A DNA stretch of 64,000 nt from CAVPTL01 sp963729195. GTDB lineage: Bacteria; Actinomycetota; Thermoleophilia; Gaiellales; JAICJC01. The notes beneath the pieces were generated by a model. That model was not told the DNA's origin and did not search any database. It saw nothing but the letters and a program-made list of their open reading frames with translations. This document shows, one piece after another, positions 37,118 through 45,609 of the stretch (the stretch's first letter is position 1; each line of letters begins with the position of its first letter). Location of the stretch: positions 372,001 to 436,000 of the forward strand of contig CAVSNF010000024.1 in assembly GCA_963729195.1 (NCBI GenBank), given 5' to 3'. Position numbers and translations under genes: made by a program.

Positions 37118-37671
37118 ACTTCCATGATCTCGGCCTCTTTACCCTTGAGGGCCGAGTCGATGGCCGCCGTGTGAGCGTCCGTGAGCTTCTGCAGTCGATC
37201 CTCCGCGCGGTGCACGTCATCGGAGCCGACGTCGCCGCCTTTCTCGAGCTCCTTGAGGTGGTGGATCGCGTCCCGTCGGATGTTGCGGGCCGCCACCCGC
37301 CCCTCTTCGGCCATGTGCCGCACCTGCTTCACCAGCTCCTTGCGGCGCTCCTCGGTGAGCTGGGGGATCGGCAGCCGGATCAGCTGGCCGTCGTTGGCAG
37401 GCGTGAGGCCGAGGTCGGACTCCAGGATCGCCCGCTCGATGTCCTTCATGGTGCCCTTGTCGAACGGCGTGATGGTCAGCATGCGAGGCTCCGGCACGCT
37501 GATGGTGGCGAGTTGGTTGACGGGCATCTGGCTGCCGTAGGCATTCACCTGGATGCGATCCAGCAGCGCCGCCGAGGCGCGTCCGGTGCGGATCGTGGTG
37601 AACTCGTGCTTGGCCGCCTCGACGCTCTTGTCCATCCGCCGTGAGGCGTCGGTAAGGACATCCTCGATCAT
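37114..37671 (-). CDS. frr: Ribosome recycling factor
   Basis: 185 residues of typical length: MIEDVLTDASRRMDKSVEAA, FTTIRTGRASAALLDRI, LTEERRKELVKQVRHMAEEG and VAARNIRRDAIHHLKE. Releases the 70S post-termination complex together with EF-G. Overlaps pyrH upstream and uppS downstream by four bases each. Confidence 0.97.
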   Translation of the reverse strand: MIEDVLTDASRRMDKSVEAAKHEFTTIRTGRASAALLDRIQVNAYGSQMPVNQLATISVPEPRMLTITPFDKGTMKDIERAILESDLGLTPANDGQLIRLPIPQLTEERRKELVKQVRHMAEEGRVAARNIRRDAIHHLKELEKGGDVGSDDVHRAEDRLQKLTDAHTAAIDSALKGKEAEIMEV

Positions 37672-38408
37672 GATGAAACCTCCACGGGAACCTTGTGAGC
37701 CGAGATCACGGTGCCGATCCGTTCACCGGCAACGACCCTGCCGATATTACGCTCGTCATCGAGGTTGAACACGTACAGCGGCACGCGATTGTCCATGCAC
37801 AGCGAAAGCGCGGTCGAGTCCATCACCTTGAGACCGCGCTCGATCGCTTCGATATGTGTCAGGTCGGGCAGCAGCCGAGCATCGGGATTGGTGCGAGGAT
37901 CGTCGTCCATCACACCCTCGACGCCGTTCTTGCCCATCAGAATCGCCTGAGCACCGATCTCCAGCGCGCGCAGTGCAGCGGCGGTGTCGGTGGTAAAGAA
38001 CGGGTTGCCGGTGCCGGCGGCGAAGATCACGATCCGGCCCTTCTCGAGGTGCCTGATCGCCCGGCGGCGGATGTACGGCTCGGCCACCTCGGCCACGTCG
38101 ATCGCCGACATCACCCGGGTATGGGTGCCCAGCTTTTCCAGTGCATCCTGGACGGTCAGTGCGTTCAGCACGGTGGCCAGCATGCCGGCGTAGTCCGCGG
38201 TGGCTCGATCCATTCCCTTGGCGGCCTCCTGCGTGCCTCGCAGGATGTTCCCGCCGCCGACCACGATGGCAAGCTCGACGCCCCCGGCGGCGACGTCGTG
38301 GACGGCCCGGGCAATGGCGCCGATTCGGTCTGGATCCTGCCCGTAGTCGCGATCTCCCATCAGCGCCTCACCCGAGAGCTTCAAAAGGATCCTGCGAAAC
38401 TCGCTCAC
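37668..38408 (-). CDS. pyrH: UMP kinase
   Basis: Amino-acid-kinase-fold UMP kinase. RRILLKLSGEALMG at the start, VVGGGNILRG, FAAGTGNPFFTTDTAA and LMGKNGVEGVMDDDP. GTG 38408 (VSEFRRIL) overlaps the tsf stop as GTGA and gives 246 residues; the frame runs further upstream only inside tsf. Confidence 0.97.
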   Translation of the reverse strand: MSEFRRILLKLSGEALMGDRDYGQDPDRIGAIARAVHDVAAGGVELAIVVGGGNILRGTQEAAKGMDRATADYAGMLATVLNALTVQDALEKLGTHTRVMSAIDVAEVAEPYIRRRAIRHLEKGRIVIFAAGTGNPFFTTDTAAALRALEIGAQAILMGKNGVEGVMDDDPRTNPDARLLPDLTHIEAIERGLKVMDSTALSLCMDNRVPLYVFNLDDERNIGRVVAGERIGTVISAHKVPVEVSS

Positions 38409-39025
38409 CCGGCGCCCACCTCGAATCGCGCGAAGCGCTTGATCTCGATGTTCTCGCCGAGCGTCCCGGAGAGTTCGGCCCGCAGCGTCTCGATCGTCTT
38501 TCCGTCGTCCTCCGGCCGGATCGACGGCTGGTTGGCCAGCACGTAATCGGTCAGAGACTTCGTCCACATGCCGGCGGCGATCTTCTCCAGCATCGCCTCG
38601 GGCTTGCCCTCCGCGGCGGCCTTGGCCTGAAAGATCTCGAGCTCAGCCGCCTTGAAGTCCTCCGGGATGTCGCTCTCCGACACGAACCGCAGGTCACGGG
38701 CAGCGGCGATCTGCAAGGCCACCTTGCGGCAAAACCCGCGGAAATCGTCTGTGCGCGCGACAAAGTCGGTCTCGCATCCGACTTCGACCATCGACCCGAT
38801 CCGGCCGCCCGCGTGCACATACGTCTCGATCAGGCCCTCGCCGGTGCCTCGCCCCGAGCGCTTGCTGGCCGAGGCGATGCCCTTCTCGCGCAGCAGCTTG
38901 ACCGCTGCATCCATGTCGCCGCCGACTTCGGCCAGCGCCCGCTTGCAGTCCATCATGCCCGCCTGGGTGGTCTCACGCAGGGCCTTGACCTCGGCGGCTG
39001 AGGGCGTATAGGTAGCGTCGCTCAC
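38405..39025 (-). CDS. tsf: Elongation factor Ts
   Basis: Guanine-nucleotide exchange factor for EF-Tu. UBA-like N-terminus VKALRETTQAGMMDCKRAL, GLIETYVHAGGRIGSMVEV and CETDFVARTDDF. It is of the short type (206 residues). GTG 39025 (VSDATYTPSAAEVKAL) overlaps a TGA that I take as the true rpsB stop. The same frame is open upstream through an Ala/Glu/Pro-rich stretch that belongs to the rpsB tail, not to tsf. Confidence 0.94.
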   Translation of the reverse strand: MSDATYTPSAAEVKALRETTQAGMMDCKRALAEVGGDMDAAVKLLREKGIASASKRSGRGTGEGLIETYVHAGGRIGSMVEVGCETDFVARTDDFRGFCRKVALQIAAARDLRFVSESDIPEDFKAAELEIFQAKAAAEGKPEAMLEKIAAGMWTKSLTDYVLANQPSIRPEDDGKTIETLRAELSGTLGENIEIKRFARFEVGAG

Positions 39026-39971
39026 TCGGCCTCCCCACTCTCGCTTCGACGGTTCAGCCGGAGCCTCCGCAGCGGGTTCCGCCTCTGGCTCCGCGGCCGC
39101 AGCGGCCTCAGGTTCAGCCACCGCAGCGGCAGGCTCGGCCTCCGGAGCCGCCTCGGCGTCGGCTTCCGCCGGGGCCGGTGCGTCGGCATCGGGCAGCGGC
39201 CTCACCGGCAGCCTCGGCTTCGGCGGCGGCCTCGGCGGCGGCGGCTTCGGCAGCCGCCTGGGCGGCGGCGAAGTCAGCGGCCTTGATGCCGAGGTTGCGG
39301 CCGTCGGCGACGGCGTCTGCAAGTACCCGCACGATCAGGTCGGACGAGCGGATGGCGTCGTCGTTTCCGGGGATCACGAAATCGGCGTCGTCGGGATCGC
39401 AGTTGGTGTCGACCAATCCGACCACGGGGATGTGGAGCCGCCGGGCCTCGCGTACCGCCAGCGCCTCCTTCTTCATGTCGATCACGACCACCGCGTCGGG
39501 AAGCTTGCGCGTGTCGGCAACTCCTCCGAGGTTGGTCTCGAGCTTCTCCAGATTGGACAGCGCCACCTGCCGCTCCTTGGCCGGCAGCAGCTCCAGCTGG
39601 CCGTCGCTCTTCTGGCGGCGCAGCTCGTGCAGGGCGGCGATGCGATCCTGGATGGTGCGGTAGTTGGTCAGCAGCCCACCCAGCCAGCGATGGTTGACGT
39701 ACGGCATGCCGACGCGGCCGGCGTGCGTCTCGACGGCGTCCTGGCACTGCTTCTTGGTGCCCACGAACAGCACGCTGCCGTTGCGCTCACCAATGTTTCG
39801 CAGATACTGGGCGGCATCGTCGAGCAGATCGGAGGTCTGCTGCAGATCGATGATGTAGATGCCGTTTCGCTCGCCGAAGATGAATCGGCGCATCTTGGGA
39901 TTCCATCGCCGCGTCTGATGACCGAAATGCACTCCGGCCTCGAGCAGCTCGCGCATGGTCGCTGAGGGCAA
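39022..39971 (-). CDS. rpsB: 30S ribosomal protein S2 with long Ala/Glu-rich tail
   Basis: MRELLEAGVHFGHQTRRWNP, FGERNGIYIIDLQQT, SVLFVGTKKQCQDAV, RWLGGLLTNYRTI and VVIDMKKEALAVREA define S2. TTG 39971 is chosen: AGGAG lies seven bases upstream and PSATMRELLEAG fits the family. After the core comes an alanine-rich tail (AAAEAAAAEAAAEAEAAGEAAA). Uncorrected, the frame ends at 39114 in arginine-rich text. Removing one C at 39191-39193 restores DADAPAPAEADAEAAPEAEP, and a second single-base change near 39047 would end the protein KESGEAE with TGA overlapping the tsf GTG. The tail reconstruction is less certain than the core. Confidence 0.9.
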
Positions 39972-40109
39972 GTCACTTCTCCTGATCGGTTGGATGAACT
40001 CAGCCGGTGGCGACTGCCGGAATCTCGCCACAGGTTCAGCGAGACACCGCCGGCGCCGTGTTCCACCGGGTCGGGGACGTACAGGTCGAGCCAAAGTTTA
40101 GACGACATG
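39972..40109 (-). promoter_or_regulatory. rpsB operon leader with candidate -10 element
   Basis: About 140 bases between the rluD end and rpsB. A TAAACT hexamer on the minus strand (40095-40100) resembles a -10 box; I see no good -35 at the right spacing. The ribosome site AGGAG precedes the TTG start. The length leaves room for an S2-responsive leader, but no fold was established. Confidence 0.3.
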
Positions 40110-40140
40110 GTGAATAACGGTGCCTGGCACCGTTATTCAC
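40110..40140. repeat. Palindromic repeat, copy 2
   Basis: 31-base perfect palindrome identical to the core of copy 1 (arm GTGAATAACGGTGCC, central T). The stop codon TGA of rluD (40137-40139, minus strand) is formed by its first bases. It separates rluD from the rpsB operon and may terminate rluD transcription. Confidence 0.9.
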
Positions 40141-41026
40141 GACCTGGCCTCTTTCAGGGCGGCGGCCAGGTCGGGCGGAAGCGGGGAGTGCGCTGCCACC
40201 GGCTCGCCTGTCCACGGATGCGTGGAACGAGAGCTCGGCGGCGTGCAGGAACTGCCGCTCCAGGCCCAGCTCAGGGCCGTGGCCGTAGGCGGGATCGCCC
40301 ACCACCGGATGGCCGATGGCCTGCAGGTGCACCCGGATCTGGTGAGTCCGCCCGGTCTCCAGCTCGACCCGCAGGAGCGACCGGTCGGCAGCGCCTCGAT
40401 CAGCTCAAACCGGGTCACGGCCTCGCGCGGAACGTCGGTATCGGTCGAGACCCGCGCCGGCTGTCGCCGGTCGCGCCCGATGGGCGCCTCGATCCGCCCG
40501 GTGCGCGACGGCGGGCGGCCACGCACCAGCGCCGTGTAGACGCGGCTGATCTGGCGTCGGCGCAGCTGCGACTGCAGCTTTCCCAGCGTGATCTCGTCCC
40601 GGGCGACGACCAACAGCCCGGAGGTGTCGCGATCGAGCCGGTGCACGATCCCCGCTCGATCCTCAGGGCCGCCCTCCGCTGCGGCCCTGGAGCACTTCCA
40701 CCAGGGTCGGCCCGGTCGCTCCCGGCGCGGCGTGCGTGAGCATCCCCGCCGGCTTGTCCACCACCATCAGTCGATCATCCTCGATACACGATCGGGACAT
40801 CCGGCAGCGGCCCCGATCGCGGCTCGGGCGCAGCCGTCTCAGCGATCCCGACCAGCTCCCCGGCCGTGAGCCGGTACGACTTCGACCTGACCCGGCCGTC
40901 AACCGTGACCGCCCCCGCGGCCACCAGCCGCTCCGCCGCGGCGCGGGTACCGACACCGGCCTGGGCAGCCACGAACCGATCGAGCCGGACACCGTCATGC
41001 TCGGCCGTGACGCTGTGGTCGGTCAC
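40137..41026 (-). CDS. rluD: 23S rRNA pseudouridine synthase, RluD/RluA family (four apparent frame breaks)
   Basis: S4 domain (DGVRLDRFVAAQAGVGTRAAAERL), then DDRLMVVDKPAGMLTHAAPG, the catalytic IVHRLDRDTSGLLVVA, ELETGRTHQIRVHLQAIGHPVVGDPAYG and LHAAELSF with THPWTGEPV. These follow one another only if four breaks are bridged: near 40783, 40673, 40375 and 40225. Three are repaired by deleting one base and one by adding one. All catalytic parts are present, so I call it intact with sequence errors, though a decaying gene cannot be excluded. GTG start overlaps the lspA stop. The stop lies inside palindromic repeat copy 2. Confidence 0.82.
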
Positions 41027-41538
41027 ATGGTCTCGGGAGCGGCGGGAGCCTCACGATCCAGCCGCCAGAGGCCGAACACGAGCAGCGCCACGCCGATCAC
41101 GATGAAGGTATCGGCCAGGTTGAACGTCGGCCAGTGACTGACGTCGATGAAGTCGGTCACGTGGCCGTGGGCGACGCGGTCGATCAGATTCGAGAGGCTG
41201 CCGCCCACCAGCAGCCCCAGCGCGACCGGAAACAGCACATGACGCGAGCCGCTGCGGGCAAAGTGCACCAGCATCCAGGCCACCGCGATCACCGTCAGGA
41301 TCGACACGATCCCGATCCGGCCGGGCAGGATCCCAAACGCGATGCCGTCGTTGCGAACGCGGGTGATGGCCAGACCCGGAAACACCTGGTGCGATTGCTC
41401 GAGCACCATCTGCTGCTCGATCGCGCGCTTGGTCACCTGGTCGGCCACGATCGCCACGACCGCGACTGCGAGCATCCCCGCCCATTGCAACGAGCCCGCG
41501 CGAGGCGCGGGCTGCGGCGCTGCGTCTGCCCGGATCAG
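41023..41538 (-). CDS. lspA: Lipoprotein signal peptidase
   Basis: Aspartyl membrane peptidase that cleaves lipoprotein signal peptides. Four hydrophobic segments; VADQVTKRAIEQQ, ITRVRNDGIAFGIL, GGSLSNLIDRVAHGHVTDFI and FNLADTFIVIG carry the catalytic aspartates. The start is unclear: a CTG at 41538 overlaps the upstream stop as CTGA and has GGAG five bases before it; TTG 41490 and ATG 41475 are in-frame alternatives, the last placing Met directly at the first membrane helix. Between the DksA-like gene and rluD, an lspA-rluD order seen in many bacteria. Confidence 0.9.
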   Translation of the reverse strand: MIRADAAPQPAPRAGSLQWAGMLAVAVVAIVADQVTKRAIEQQMVLEQSHQVFPGLAITRVRNDGIAFGILPGRIGIVSILTVIAVAWMLVHFARSGSRHVLFPVALGLLVGGSLSNLIDRVAHGHVTDFIDVSHWPTFNLADTFIVIGVALLVFGLWRLDREAPAAPETM

Positions 41539-41903
41539 CCCCTCTCCTCCAGACGCTTGCACTGGATGCACTGGGTCGCGTACGGCAGAGCCTCCAACCG
41601 CTCGGGATCGATCGCGTTTCCACATCGCTGACATACACCGTAGGTGCCGTCGTCGATCCGTGCCAGGGCGGCGTCGATTGCGGTCAGCAGATGATCTGCG
41701 TTGTCCTCGATCGACAGGTCGATCTCACGATCGAGCGTGTGACTTGCACTGTCACCCATGTGCGAGGCAGCGCCGCCGTCATCAAAGACGTCCTCGATCG
41801 AGCGCGACGTATCGTCCAGAAGGCGCCGGCGCTCCGCGGCCACCCGCACCCGCTCGTCGGTCAGACGCCTGCGCGTGGCCTCGATATCGACACCCTCCAA
41901 CAC
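41535..41903 (-). CDS. TraR/DksA-type zinc-finger protein
   Basis: 122 residues: a helical, charged N-terminal region and a C-terminal C4 zinc finger (YGVCQRCGNAI, TQCIQCKR). The DksA/TraR family binds RNA polymerase through the secondary channel; whether this one responds to ppGpp is unknown. GTG 41903 lies seven bases after a TATACT hexamer, suggesting a leaderless or near-leaderless transcript. Followed directly by lspA. Confidence 0.87.
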   Translation of the reverse strand: MLEGVDIEATRRRLTDERVRVAAERRRLLDDTSRSIEDVFDDGGAASHMGDSASHTLDREIDLSIEDNADHLLTAIDAALARIDDGTYGVCQRCGNAIDPERLEALPYATQCIQCKRLEERG

Positions 41904-41910
41904 GAGACTG

Positions 41911-41930
41911 AGTATACCCAGACGGGTATA
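41911..41930 (-). promoter_or_regulatory. Candidate promoter with inverted repeat before the DksA-like gene
   Basis: A perfect inverted repeat TATACCC-N4-GGGTATA occupies 41913-41930, ending next to the divIVA stop. On the minus strand it contains TATACT (41911-41916), a good -10 hexamer, seven bases before the GTG start. The repeat could be a repressor site or a short hairpin after divIVA. No clear -35. Confidence 0.4.
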
Positions 41931-42461
41931 TCAGGCAGATTCGGGAGCGTCGTCAGCGTGCTGTTCGGTCTCGCTCTCAATCGCGGGCGCCACCGGCACC
42001 GGAGCGTGCACGAGATCCTCTTCGTGATCGCGCACGATCTGGAGCGTGGTTCCCAAAAGCGATCGCAGCCGCAGCCGGAATTCGGCTTCCTCGCCGCGCA
42101 GCTGGGCGGTCTCCTGACGGATCCGCTCGCGCTCGGCATAGGCTCCGTGAAGGATCTCCCGCGCCCGCACCTCGGCCTCGCGTACCACCAGCTCGGCGTC
42201 GCGTGATGCCTGGGCACGGCGTTCGTCGGCCACCTTCTCGGCGGTGATGAGCGCGTTTCGGAGGGCTTCTTCGGTCTCGGCCACGCTCGAGAGCTTCTGC
42301 TCGAGGTAGTGCACGCGGTCGTCCAGGTCGGCGCGTTCGCGCCACACCGTCTCGTATGCATCGGTGGCGTCGCCGATCAACTGGTCGACGTCGGCGCGGC
42401 TGTATCCGATCAGGCGGACAGCGGGTCGTTCATGTCTGAGTTCCACAGGTGAGATAGCCAT
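41931..42461 (-). CDS. DivIVA-domain coiled-coil protein
   Basis: 176 residues. The N-terminal region with VRLIGYSRADVDQLIGDAT matches the DivIVA lipid-binding head; the rest is a long charged coiled coil (ERADLDDRVHYLEQKLSSVAE onward) with an acidic tail. Expected at the curved membrane of poles or septum. It lies in a division-linked group with sepF, yggT and yggS. Confidence 0.85.
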   Translation of the reverse strand: MAISPVELRHERPAVRLIGYSRADVDQLIGDATDAYETVWRERADLDDRVHYLEQKLSSVAETEEALRNALITAEKVADERRAQASRDAELVVREAEVRAREILHGAYAERERIRQETAQLRGEEAEFRLRLRSLLGTTLQIVRDHEEDLVHAPVPVAPAIESETEQHADDAPESA

Positions 42462-42503
42462 GCCGCTCGGTTCGTGACCGCCGAACGGAGTCCTTCCCGG
42501 GAC

Positions 42504-42785
42504 TCACGCAAAGGAGTTGATGATCACCTGGAGGATCTGGGCGCCGATCAGCACCGCAAAGGAGGCCACCATGGGACTGAGATCGAGCCCGCCCATCGGC
42601 GGGAGCACTCGCCGGAAAATCTGCAGGAACGGCTCGACGGTGTCGTAGGTCAGGCCTCGCAGCCGGCCCAGCCAGGGGCTGTAGCTGGTCTGGAGCATGC
42701 CCAGGATCACGTGCAGAAAGATGAACCCGATGTAGATCAGGCTGAGGGATTGGATGAACTGATCGATCCAATCGATCGTGGTCAC
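42504..42785 (-). CDS. YggT family membrane protein
   Basis: 93 residues with two hydrophobic segments (LSLIYIGFIFLHVILGM and the C-terminal ASFAVLIGAQILQVIIN) and the family signature TVEPFLQIFRRVLPPMGGLDLSPM. GTG start, three bases after proC ends. Role unclear; family members are linked to division and osmotic tolerance. Confidence 0.9.
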   Translation of the reverse strand: MTTIDWIDQFIQSLSLIYIGFIFLHVILGMLQTSYSPWLGRLRGLTYDTVEPFLQIFRRVLPPMGGLDLSPMVASFAVLIGAQILQVIINSFA

Positions 42786-42788
42786 GCG

Positions 42789-43602
42789 CTACCCCAGCTC
42801 TCCGGCGCGGCGCATCGCGGCGGTGACGCCGTCGATCACCGCGCCGCGCACACCGTGGCGCTCCATCTCGGCCAACCCGGCCGCCGCCGTCCCGCCCGGT
42901 GAGGTCACCATTCGCCGAAGCGCACTGCAGGAGAGCTCCTCGGCTCGCAGCAACTCAGCCGTCCCGGCGACGGTCGAGAGCAGCAGCCGGCGAGCGTCCT
43001 CGTAGGTCAGGCCGCTGACGATGCCGGCATCCTCGAACGCCTCCAGGATCAGACCCAGAAAGGCCGGTCCCGATCCCGACAGCGCGGTGGCCGCGTCGAA
43101 CAGCCGCTCGTCCAGCGGCACCACTTCGCCCAGCAGCGAGAACAGCTCGAGCACCGCCTCCTCCGCCGCGGTGTCGGTGAACCGGCCGGACGAGAAGGCC
43201 AGCGTCCCCGCCCCCACTCGCACCCCGACGTTCGGCATGAACCGAAACACCGGCGCGTCCACGTCCAGGATCGTCTCCAAGCGTGGCGATGCGCACTCCG
43301 GCGGCCACCGAGGCAATCGCCTTGGTGGGTGTGATCAGGTCGGAGATCTCGCGCAGCACCCGCTCGACGTCCACCGGCTTGACCGCCAGCACGACCATCG
43401 TGGACGCCTCGACCAGCTCATGGTTGCCGACCACGTGACGAACGCCGTACTTCGATGCCAGCGCGTCGGCCCGGCCGGAGCCCCGATCGGTGACCAGGAT
43501 CCGGCCGGCCATCTCGGGATCTGCTTTGACCCACCCGCTGACCATGGCGGAGGCCATGTTGCCGGAGCCGATCAGACCGATGGTGGAGGCGACGTTGGTC
43601 AT
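42789..43602 (-). CDS. proC: Pyrroline-5-carboxylate reductase
   Basis: Last step of proline synthesis. TIGLIGSGNMASAMVSGW nucleotide motif, LAVKPVDVERVL, VFRFMPNVGVRVGAG, ATALSGSGPAFLGLILEAFEDA and a C-terminal TSPGGTAAAGLAEME. The frame changes near 43279 (an extra A in CCAAGC, plus strand); repaired text reads RIATLETILDVDAPVF. ATG 43602 starts the conserved region. Confidence 0.93.
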
Positions 43603-43664
43603 GTCAGGCCGGAGCGTACCGCCACCACCGGCAGCTCCGCGTGGCAAGGCTCCCAGCTCCCAGC

Positions 43665-44213
43665 TCAGTACTGGTTGAAGAAGCCGCGCTCCATCAGCAG
43701 CGCCTTGTCCTCTGCCGAGACCTTGACCGCATGCGGCGTCAACAGGAACACGCGATCGGCCACCCGCTGCATCGAACCGTCCAGTGCATAGGTGAGGCCG
43801 CTGGCAAAGTCGATCAGCCGTCGCGTCAGGTCGGCGTCGGCGGTCTGGAGGTTGATGATCACCGGCACCTCGGCCTTGAGCTTGTCCGCCACAGTCTGGG
43901 CGTCGTTGAAGGTTTTGGGGACGACCAGCGACACCTGCGGAGCCTCGCGATGCCCGTTCTGCTGGGGAGCCGGAGCGGCGCCCCGCGTCGACCGGCTGGG
44001 AGCGCGTACGGGCGGCTCGTCACTGAAGATCTCGTCGAACTCCGACCCTGACCGGCGCCTGGGCGAAAGCCGGCGCACATTGGGTCGCTCGGAGTACCCG
44101 CGCTCGAGGTCTTCGTTGGCGGCGGTGCCGTCCTCGTAGTACTCGTCGCCCCACTCCTCTTCGCGCACGCCGAAGTAGACCAGGGTCGAATTCCACATGT
44201 CCTTGATGGCCAT
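43665..44213 (-). CDS. sepF: Cell division protein SepF
   Basis: 182 residues. The start MAIKDMWNSTLVYFGV is an amphipathic membrane helix typical of SepF; an acidic/Arg-rich linker follows; the C-terminal domain has VVPKTFNDAQTVADKLK, VPVIINLQTADADLTRRLIDF and YALDGSMQRVADRVFLLTP. Anchors FtsZ to the membrane. ATG 44213 was preferred over upstream in-frame text that lies inside yggS. Confidence 0.93.
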   Translation of the reverse strand: MAIKDMWNSTLVYFGVREEEWGDEYYEDGTAANEDLERGYSERPNVRRLSPRRRSGSEFDEIFSDEPPVRAPSRSTRGAAPAPQQNGHREAPQVSLVVPKTFNDAQTVADKLKAEVPVIINLQTADADLTRRLIDFASGLTYALDGSMQRVADRVFLLTPHAVKVSAEDKALLMERGFFNQY

Positions 44214-44224
44214 CTCTAAAGACT

Positions 44225-44887
44225 CTACCGCTTGAGTAGGACACTTCCTAGCCGCACGATGGTAGCGCCTTCCTGCGCTGCCACTGCGTAATCCTGGCTC
44301 GTACCCATCGAGAGCTGCGTCAGTTCGTGCCGACCGGCCCAGTTCGGTGCCAGCGCATCGCGCAATTCGCGCAGTGCCGCGAACCACGGAGCGGCCTCGC
44401 CGGGCTGCTCCGCCAGCGGCGGCATCGTCATCAATCCGCAGAATCGCACGCTGCCGAACTCGGCTGCCTGCTGCAGGAATCGGTCGGCCTGATCGGGGGC
44501 AACGCCGGCCTTGGACTCCTCCCCGGCCACGTTCACCTGCAGCAGGCAGTCGACCGGCTGTGATGCCCGCGAGTCGATCTGGGCGCACACAGACAGCGAG
44601 TCGACCGCGTGGATCAGGCGCACCCGCCCGACCACGTCGCGCACCTTGCGGCTCTGCAGGTGGCCGATGAAGTCCCAGGTGAAGCTGTCGGCGAACAGCG
44701 CCTGCTTGGCGGCCAGGGCGTCGCTTCGGTTCTCACCCACCAGCGTCACACCGGCCTCCAGCAACGCCTGCATGCCGTCGGTGTCGACGTACTTGGTGGC
44801 GGCCAGGATCTCGACCTCGGGCCCGATCTCAGATCGGATCCGGGCCAGGTTGGCGGCGATCACGGCGGGATCAGGAACCAAGGACAC
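44225..44887 (-). CDS. yggS: YggS-family PLP homeostasis protein
   Basis: PLP-binding protein of about 220 residues with EILAATKYVDTDGMQALLEAG (PLP lysine in TK), VGENRSDALAAKQ, WDFIGHLQSRKV and LSMGTSQDYAVAAQEGATIVRLGS. Many homologues read GENRVQE, so GENRSDA is a mild variant. GTG 44887 overlaps the 3' end of yfiH by 17 bases. Group order yfiH-yggS-sepF-proC-yggT-divIVA. Confidence 0.92.
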   Translation of the reverse strand: MSLVPDPAVIAANLARIRSEIGPEVEILAATKYVDTDGMQALLEAGVTLVGENRSDALAAKQALFADSFTWDFIGHLQSRKVRDVVGRVRLIHAVDSLSVCAQIDSRASQPVDCLLQVNVAGEESKAGVAPDQADRFLQQAAEFGSVRFCGLMTMPPLAEQPGEAAPWFAALRELRDALAPNWAGRHELTQLSMGTSQDYAVAAQEGATIVRLGSVLLKR

Positions 44888-45609
44888 CGACCACCCCCTG
44901 ACGGCCGGTGCGGCCACGATCGCGCCGGTGCGAGAAGTACTCCTGCGGGCGACAGATCGTGCAGCGGCCCGCCACCTCGACGTGCTCCACCCCGGCTCGC
45001 TCCAACGCGGTGCGGGCGGAGTACCACAGGTCAGCACAGCCCGTCCCGGACGGCGGTTCGCCCGAACGCCGCCTGCAGCGGCTTGCCCACGTCATCCTTG
45101 ACCTCGTAGCAGCACGGGCCCGCTCCCGGGCCGACCATCGCCACCGAGCCGGCACCGACCTGGGCGACTCCCTGCTCGCAGATGCCGGCCAGCAGTCCTT
45201 GCCAGCCCGCGTGCAGCACGGCCAGCCGCGATCCGTCGGTGCGGGCGATCGCAATCGGCAGGCAATCGGCCGCCAGCAGCACCAGCGGCTTGGAGGGCAG
45301 CGAGGTCACCAGCCCATCCGACTTGGGGAACGGCTCCAGCCCCGGTTGCATGAACCGACCCGAGCTGGGCGTCGCCGTCACCTCCCGCACCTCCGCCCCT
45401 GCCACCTGCCACGCCATGGTGGCATCGTTGGGATCAGCGCCGGCCGCCTCGACGGCGCGGCGGCGATTCTCGCGCACCGCCTCGGCATCGTCGTCGGTCA
45501 GCGCACCCAGGTTGAGGCTGGCAAACGGCCCCTCGCTGACGCCGCCGGTGCGGCCGGTGAACACCACCGTCACGCCGGCCGGTGCAGCGTCCCAGCGGAT
45601 GGTTGTCAC
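44871..45609 (-). CDS. pgeF: Laccase-domain purine nucleoside phosphorylase (YfiH/PgeF)
   Basis: Family with a zinc/copper site built from Cys-His-Cys: LLAADCLPIA, AVLHAGWQGLLAG and GAGPCCYEV are all visible. VFTGRTGGVSEGPFASLNLG is the usual N-terminus and EYFSHRRDRGRTGRQG the usual C-terminus. The frame changes near 45036; removing one base gives AVRDGLADLWYSARTALERAG. GTG 45609 overlaps the stop of the gene before it as GTGA. Confidence 0.9.

Noticed and set aside
38405..39322. A longer EF-Ts with an Ala/Glu/Pro-rich N-terminal extension, or an rpsB-tsf fusion
   Set aside because: The extension is better explained as the tail of S2 shifted into the tsf frame; EF-Ts homology starts at GTG 39025.
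40137..41026. rluD as a decayed pseudogene because of four breaks
   Set aside because: All conserved motifs survive in order and each break is repaired by a single base, the same signature as in clearly essential neighbours. Decay remains possible but less likely.
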